Assembly: GCF_003289625.1 (NCBI RefSeq)
Contig: NZ_QMBN01000003.1
Coordinates: 640,586-704,585, forward strand
DNA length: 64,000 nucleotides
Source: Microbacterium sp. SMR1
GTDB lineage: Bacteria; Actinomycetota; Actinomycetes; Actinomycetales; Microbacteriaceae
Direction: 5' to 3'
Shown: one piece after another, positions 61,569 to 64,000 of the stretch
How the letters are laid out: every line of letters starts with the position of its first letter
Numbering within the stretch: the stretch's first letter is position 1
Translations under genes and position numbers: made by a program
The notes under the pieces: generated by a model
What the model was told of the DNA's origin: nothing
The model's database searches: none
What the model saw: the letters and a program-made list of their open reading frames with translations, nothing else

Positions 61569-62603
61569 TCAGGGACGGTGGAAGGGATCCGCGTAGAGAG
61601 CCTCGGGAACCCGGAATCCGTAGATCGCGCGACCCGTCGCCCAGATCGCGGCCGCGCCCGCCCGGACCAGATCGATCGGCCGGTCGCCTGCCGAGACGAT
61701 GACGATGTCGGCCCCGTCGATGCGGACCGACGCGTTGCCGACGGTCGTCACGTCGCCCTTCGTCCTCACCTCGGGGTAGGGCTCGTGCAGCTCGCGCAGG
61801 TCGCTCACGATGTAAGTCGGGCGCGAGTTGGCGGGCGCCGCCAGCACGTGCTTGGGCCGATCGATACCCGTCAGCACCAGCACCGACCGGATGCCGGCGG
61901 CCTGGGCCCCGGCGATGTCGGTGTCGAGTCGGTCACCGATGAAGAGCGGCTGGGAGGCGCCGAAACGAGCGACGGCCTCATCGAAGATGGGCCGCTCGGG
62001 CTTGCCGGCGACGGTCGCGAGACGTCCGACCGCCGTGTGCACGGCGGACACCAGTGTGCCGTTCCCCGGCGCAATCCCCCGCGCCTGCGGAATGGTCCAG
62101 TCGGTGTTCGTGGCGATCCAGGGGATGCCGCCCTCGTCCTCCGGAGTCGCCAGCGCATAGGCGGCTTCGGCGAGCTGGGCCCAGCCGACCTCGGGTGCGA
62201 ATCCCTGCACGACGGCGGCCGGACCGTCGTCGGCCGATCGGGTGGGGACGTAGCCCGCCTTCTCGAGTTCGTGGACCAGTCCATCGCCGCCCACGACGAG
62301 GATCGTCGCCCCGGGGGGAACACGTTCGCGAAGGAGGCGCATCGCTGCCTGCGGGCTCGTGATGACGTCCTCGGGGCGCGTCGCCGTCAGGCCGAGTTCC
62401 CGCAGATGGTCGGCGACCACCGAGTCGCGCCGGGACGCGTTGTTGGTGATGTACCCGAGCCGGCGGGTCTCCCCCGCGCGGTTGAGGCTCTCGACCGCGT
62501 GCGGCAGGGCGCCGGGACCGGCATAGACGACACCGTCGAGGTCGGCCAGGACGGCATCCACACCGTCGAGCGGTGTCGACGATGCCCGGGAGAACAGGCC
62601 CAT
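61569..62603 (-). CDS. HAD-superfamily hydrolase, subfamily IIA
   Basis: 344 residues. Motif I is VLADLDGVVYAGPGALPHAV, motif II is YITNNASRR, and motif III/IV is FIGDRLDTDIAGAQAAGI. The large cap (about 85-190) is of the NagD/phosphoglycolate phosphatase class. It removes phosphate from a small metabolite, probably a glycolytic side product. The start shares one base with the upstream stop. Confidence 0.92.
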   Translation of the reverse strand: MGLFSRASSTPLDGVDAVLADLDGVVYAGPGALPHAVESLNRAGETRRLGYITNNASRRDSVVADHLRELGLTATRPEDVITSPQAAMRLLRERVPPGATILVVGGDGLVHELEKAGYVPTRSADDGPAAVVQGFAPEVGWAQLAEAAYALATPEDEGGIPWIATNTDWTIPQARGIAPGNGTLVSAVHTAVGRLATVAGKPERPIFDEAVARFGASQPLFIGDRLDTDIAGAQAAGIRSVLVLTGIDRPKHVLAAPANSRPTYIVSDLRELHEPYPEVRTKGDVTTVGNASVRIDGADIVIVSAGDRPIDLVRAGAAAIWATGRAIYGFRVPEALYADPFHRP

Positions 62604-63877
62604 CAGCCGCGCTCCTCCGTCTTGCCTTCCGCCGGCGCCTCGCTTTCGAGCGCGGCGTCCTCGTCGATGTCGTCGACCACGATCAGTTCACGGTCCGCAT
62701 CAGTCGCGCCGAGGGCTTCCTCGGCGACGAGGGCGCGCCGCTGCCAGAGCGCGGCTTCCTCGGAGCGACCGAGGTCCTCGAGCACGGCAGCCCGGGCGGC
62801 GAACAGGGCGGGGCTCCACGAGAACGCACGGTCGGGGTCGAGCTCGGGGATGTCGAGCTCTTGCAGCGCGCGCTCGGTCTCACCGAGGTCGAGCCGTGCC
62901 CCCGACATCGCGATCGCGAGCTCGACGCGAACCTCGATCGGAAGCGTCGACCGGTCGACCGCTCGACCGACCTCGAGCGCCCGGTCGGGGCGACCGACAC
63001 CGCGCTCACTGTCGACCATCATCGCGATCTGGTCGTCACTGCCGGAGATCCGTCGGTACGTGCGGAGCTCCCGCAGGGCGAGGGCGTAGTCCCCTGTCGC
63101 ATAGGCGGTGATGGCGACGGTCTCGCGCACGACCCCGACGCGTCCGGCGCGACGTGAAGCCGCGAGGGCGTGGTCGTGCGCGAGCGCGGGGTCGTCGTCA
63201 ATCAGCTGGGCGACCATGGCGAGGTGGCGGGCCACCTGCTCCGCGTTCTCTTTGCTCAGAGTCTTCAGTTCGTTGCGCGCAGCGCCCGGCAGATCGCGAG
63301 CCGTGACGGTCTCGGGGATCTGGGGGCCGCGCGGGATGTCGCGACGCTCGGACCCCTGCGGCGGACGCGATGAACGTGCCCCGTCGCGGTCGTCGCGCCG
63401 CGGGCGCGCGTCACCATCACGGCGCGGGTACGACGGACGATCGCCGTCGCGGCGCGGGCGGGAATCACCATCGCGACGCGGACGCGAGTCACCATCGCGA
63501 CGCGGACGCGAGTCACCATCACGACGCGGACGCGAGTCACCATCACGACGCGGACGCGAATCACCATCACGACGCGGACGCGAATCACCATCACGACGCG
63601 GACGCGAATCACCATCACGACGGGGACGCGAATCACCATCACGACGGGGACGACCATCCCCCGCGCCATCGCGACGCGGGTACGACGGACGGTCACCGTC
63701 ACGACGGGGGCGGGAATCGCCGTCACGACGCGGGCGGGAATCGCCGTCGCGGCGCGGGCGCTCGTCGTTGGAACGCGGCGGACGAGCATCGCCATCGCGA
63801 CGCGGACGCCGTGCGCCGGAATCCGCAGCAGAGTAACGGGGCTTGCGCTCCGATCGCGGGCGGTCTTCTTCAGTCAC
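62603..63877 (-). CDS. TPR-like protein with long Arg/Asp repeat N-terminus
   Basis: 424 residues from a GTG at 63877 with AAAGGAA upstream. Residues about 15-190 are built of SRPRRDGD octapeptides: a run of eight, plus flanking variants and two RPSYPRRDG inserts. Residues about 200-410 are helical and TPR-like (ENAEQVARHLAMVAQLIDDD, DYALALRELRTYRRI, ETERALQELDIPELD), and the tail is acidic. Homologues in this operon position are known in actinobacteria but have no clear role. The highly charged repeat resembles RNA-binding disordered tails. It is the first gene after the rRNA operon terminator. Confidence 0.8.
   Translation of the reverse strand: MTEEDRPRSERKPRYSAADSGARRPRRDGDARPPRSNDERPRRDGDSRPRRDGDSRPRRDGDRPSYPRRDGAGDGRPRRDGDSRPRRDGDSRPRRDGDSRPRRDGDSRPRRDGDSRPRRDGDSRPRRDGDSRPRRDGDSRPRRDGDRPSYPRRDGDARPRRDDRDGARSSRPPQGSERRDIPRGPQIPETVTARDLPGAARNELKTLSKENAEQVARHLAMVAQLIDDDPALAHDHALAASRRAGRVGVVRETVAITAYATGDYALALRELRTYRRISGSDDQIAMMVDSERGVGRPDRALEVGRAVDRSTLPIEVRVELAIAMSGARLDLGETERALQELDIPELDPDRAFSWSPALFAARAAVLEDLGRSEEAALWQRRALVAEEALGATDADRELIVVDDIDEDAALESEAPAEGKTEERG
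63450..63652 (-). repeat. 24-bp tandem repeat inside the TPR-like gene
   Basis: About eight units of 24 bp (core GGACGCGAATCACCATCACG on the plus strand) encode SRPRRDGD. Units differ by only a few bases, mostly at the third position of codons, and there are no spacers. Related, less regular units extend to about 63400 and 63790. Confidence 0.9.
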
Positions 63878-63902
63878 GACGTTCCTTTCGTCCCGGAAAC
63901 GA

Positions 63903-63934
63903 GAAATGGCCACCCAACATTGGGTGGCCATTTC
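63903..63934 (-). terminator. Terminator of the ribosomal RNA operon
   Basis: Perfect 14-bp stem GAAATGGCCACCCA / TGGGTGGCCATTTC with a 4-base loop, 13 bases downstream of the 5S gene on the minus strand. It separates the rRNA operon from the TPR-like gene. Confidence 0.85.
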
Positions 63935-63946
63935 ACGAAAGAAGTC

Positions 63947-64000
63947 CGGCGGTGTCCTACTCTCCCACAGGGTCCCCCCTGCAGTACCATCGGCGCTGTG
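63947..64000 (-). rRNA. rrf: 5S ribosomal RNA, 3' part (runs off the window)
   Basis: On the minus strand the end of the window reads through CAGCGCCGATGGTACTGCAG, GGGACCCTGTGGGAGAGTAG and GACACCGCC, the universally conserved 3' half of 5S rRNA. The gene continues beyond position 64000, and 23S should lie further upstream. The exact 3' end is uncertain by a few bases. Confidence 0.93.

Noticed and set aside
63450..63652. Regular 24-bp repeats considered as a CRISPR array
   Set aside because: Units are contiguous without unique spacers, are in frame and encode an octapeptide; no cas genes are present.

Overview
The window comes from a high-GC actinobacterium, most likely family Microbacteriaceae and plausibly genus Microbacterium. 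The support is a very GC-rich composition, heavy use of GGATGC/GCATCC in coding DNA, many GTG starts, leaderless-type promoters (TAnnnT about 6-7 bases before the start codon), small proteins I recall mainly from Microbacteriaceae, and the classical actinobacterial gene order tlyA-nadK-recN-pyrG-nudix-xerD-parA-scpA-scpB-rluB-tyrA-cmk-der. Genus is inference. I see no insertion sequence, prophage or CRISPR array.

1-11.7 kb is a metabolic and surface block. It holds an acyl-CoA dehydrogenase; an exported alkaline phosphatase with a WxL-like C-terminal domain next to a DUF916-type membrane protein; an AI-2E family permease; a LigC-type DNA ligase; a wall-anchored PAP2 phosphatase carrying an autotransporter-type beta repeat; a ThrE exporter whose ribosome binding site lies in a 16-bp perfect hairpin; and a stand-alone LigD-type polymerase domain.

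11.7-24.3 kb holds an SseB-like protein, a PcrA/UvrD helicase and a PspC-linked two-component system divergent from its PspC membrane target. Then come an unusual CAU-anticodon tRNA-like gene with its own promoter, a fatty acid desaturase whose coding signal extends upstream of the first ATG, an islet of three small proteins (two of them paralogues), an AraC regulator and a GAF histidine kinase.

24.3-30.1 kb has an ABC exporter pair, an orphan PAS histidine kinase, a glycerophosphodiesterase and a Bax-inhibitor-1 family protein. 30.1-37.7 kb is a mannoside-use locus: ROK repressor, lipoprotein binding protein, two permeases and a GH38 alpha-mannosidase, with a palindromic operator over the promoter and no dedicated ATPase. 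37.7-40.4 kb is nrdDG (anaerobic ribonucleotide reductase) behind tandem NrdR boxes. 40.4-43 kb is bioYMN (biotin uptake) divergent from a TetR regulator, with two perfect TGAAC-N3-GTTCA sites between them. 43-46.2 kb has a DUF2809 protein, a Nudix-NYN fusion, a GNAT acetyltransferase and a DUF222-HNH protein with an SOS-box-like site at its start codon.

46.3-63.9 kb is one long leftward block of housekeeping genes with many 1-17 bp overlaps: ribosome/GTPase functions (der, rluB, tlyA), nucleotide and cofactor supply (cmk, pyrG, nadK), aromatic synthesis (tyrA), chromosome segregation (parA, scpAB, xerD) and DNA repair (recN). It starts with an Arg/Asp-repeat TPR-like protein directly downstream of a ribosomal RNA operon, whose 5S gene (3' end) and terminator close the window. 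An oriented palindromic repeat family (GATAC...GTATC) occurs twice, each time 15-18 bases after a stop codon.
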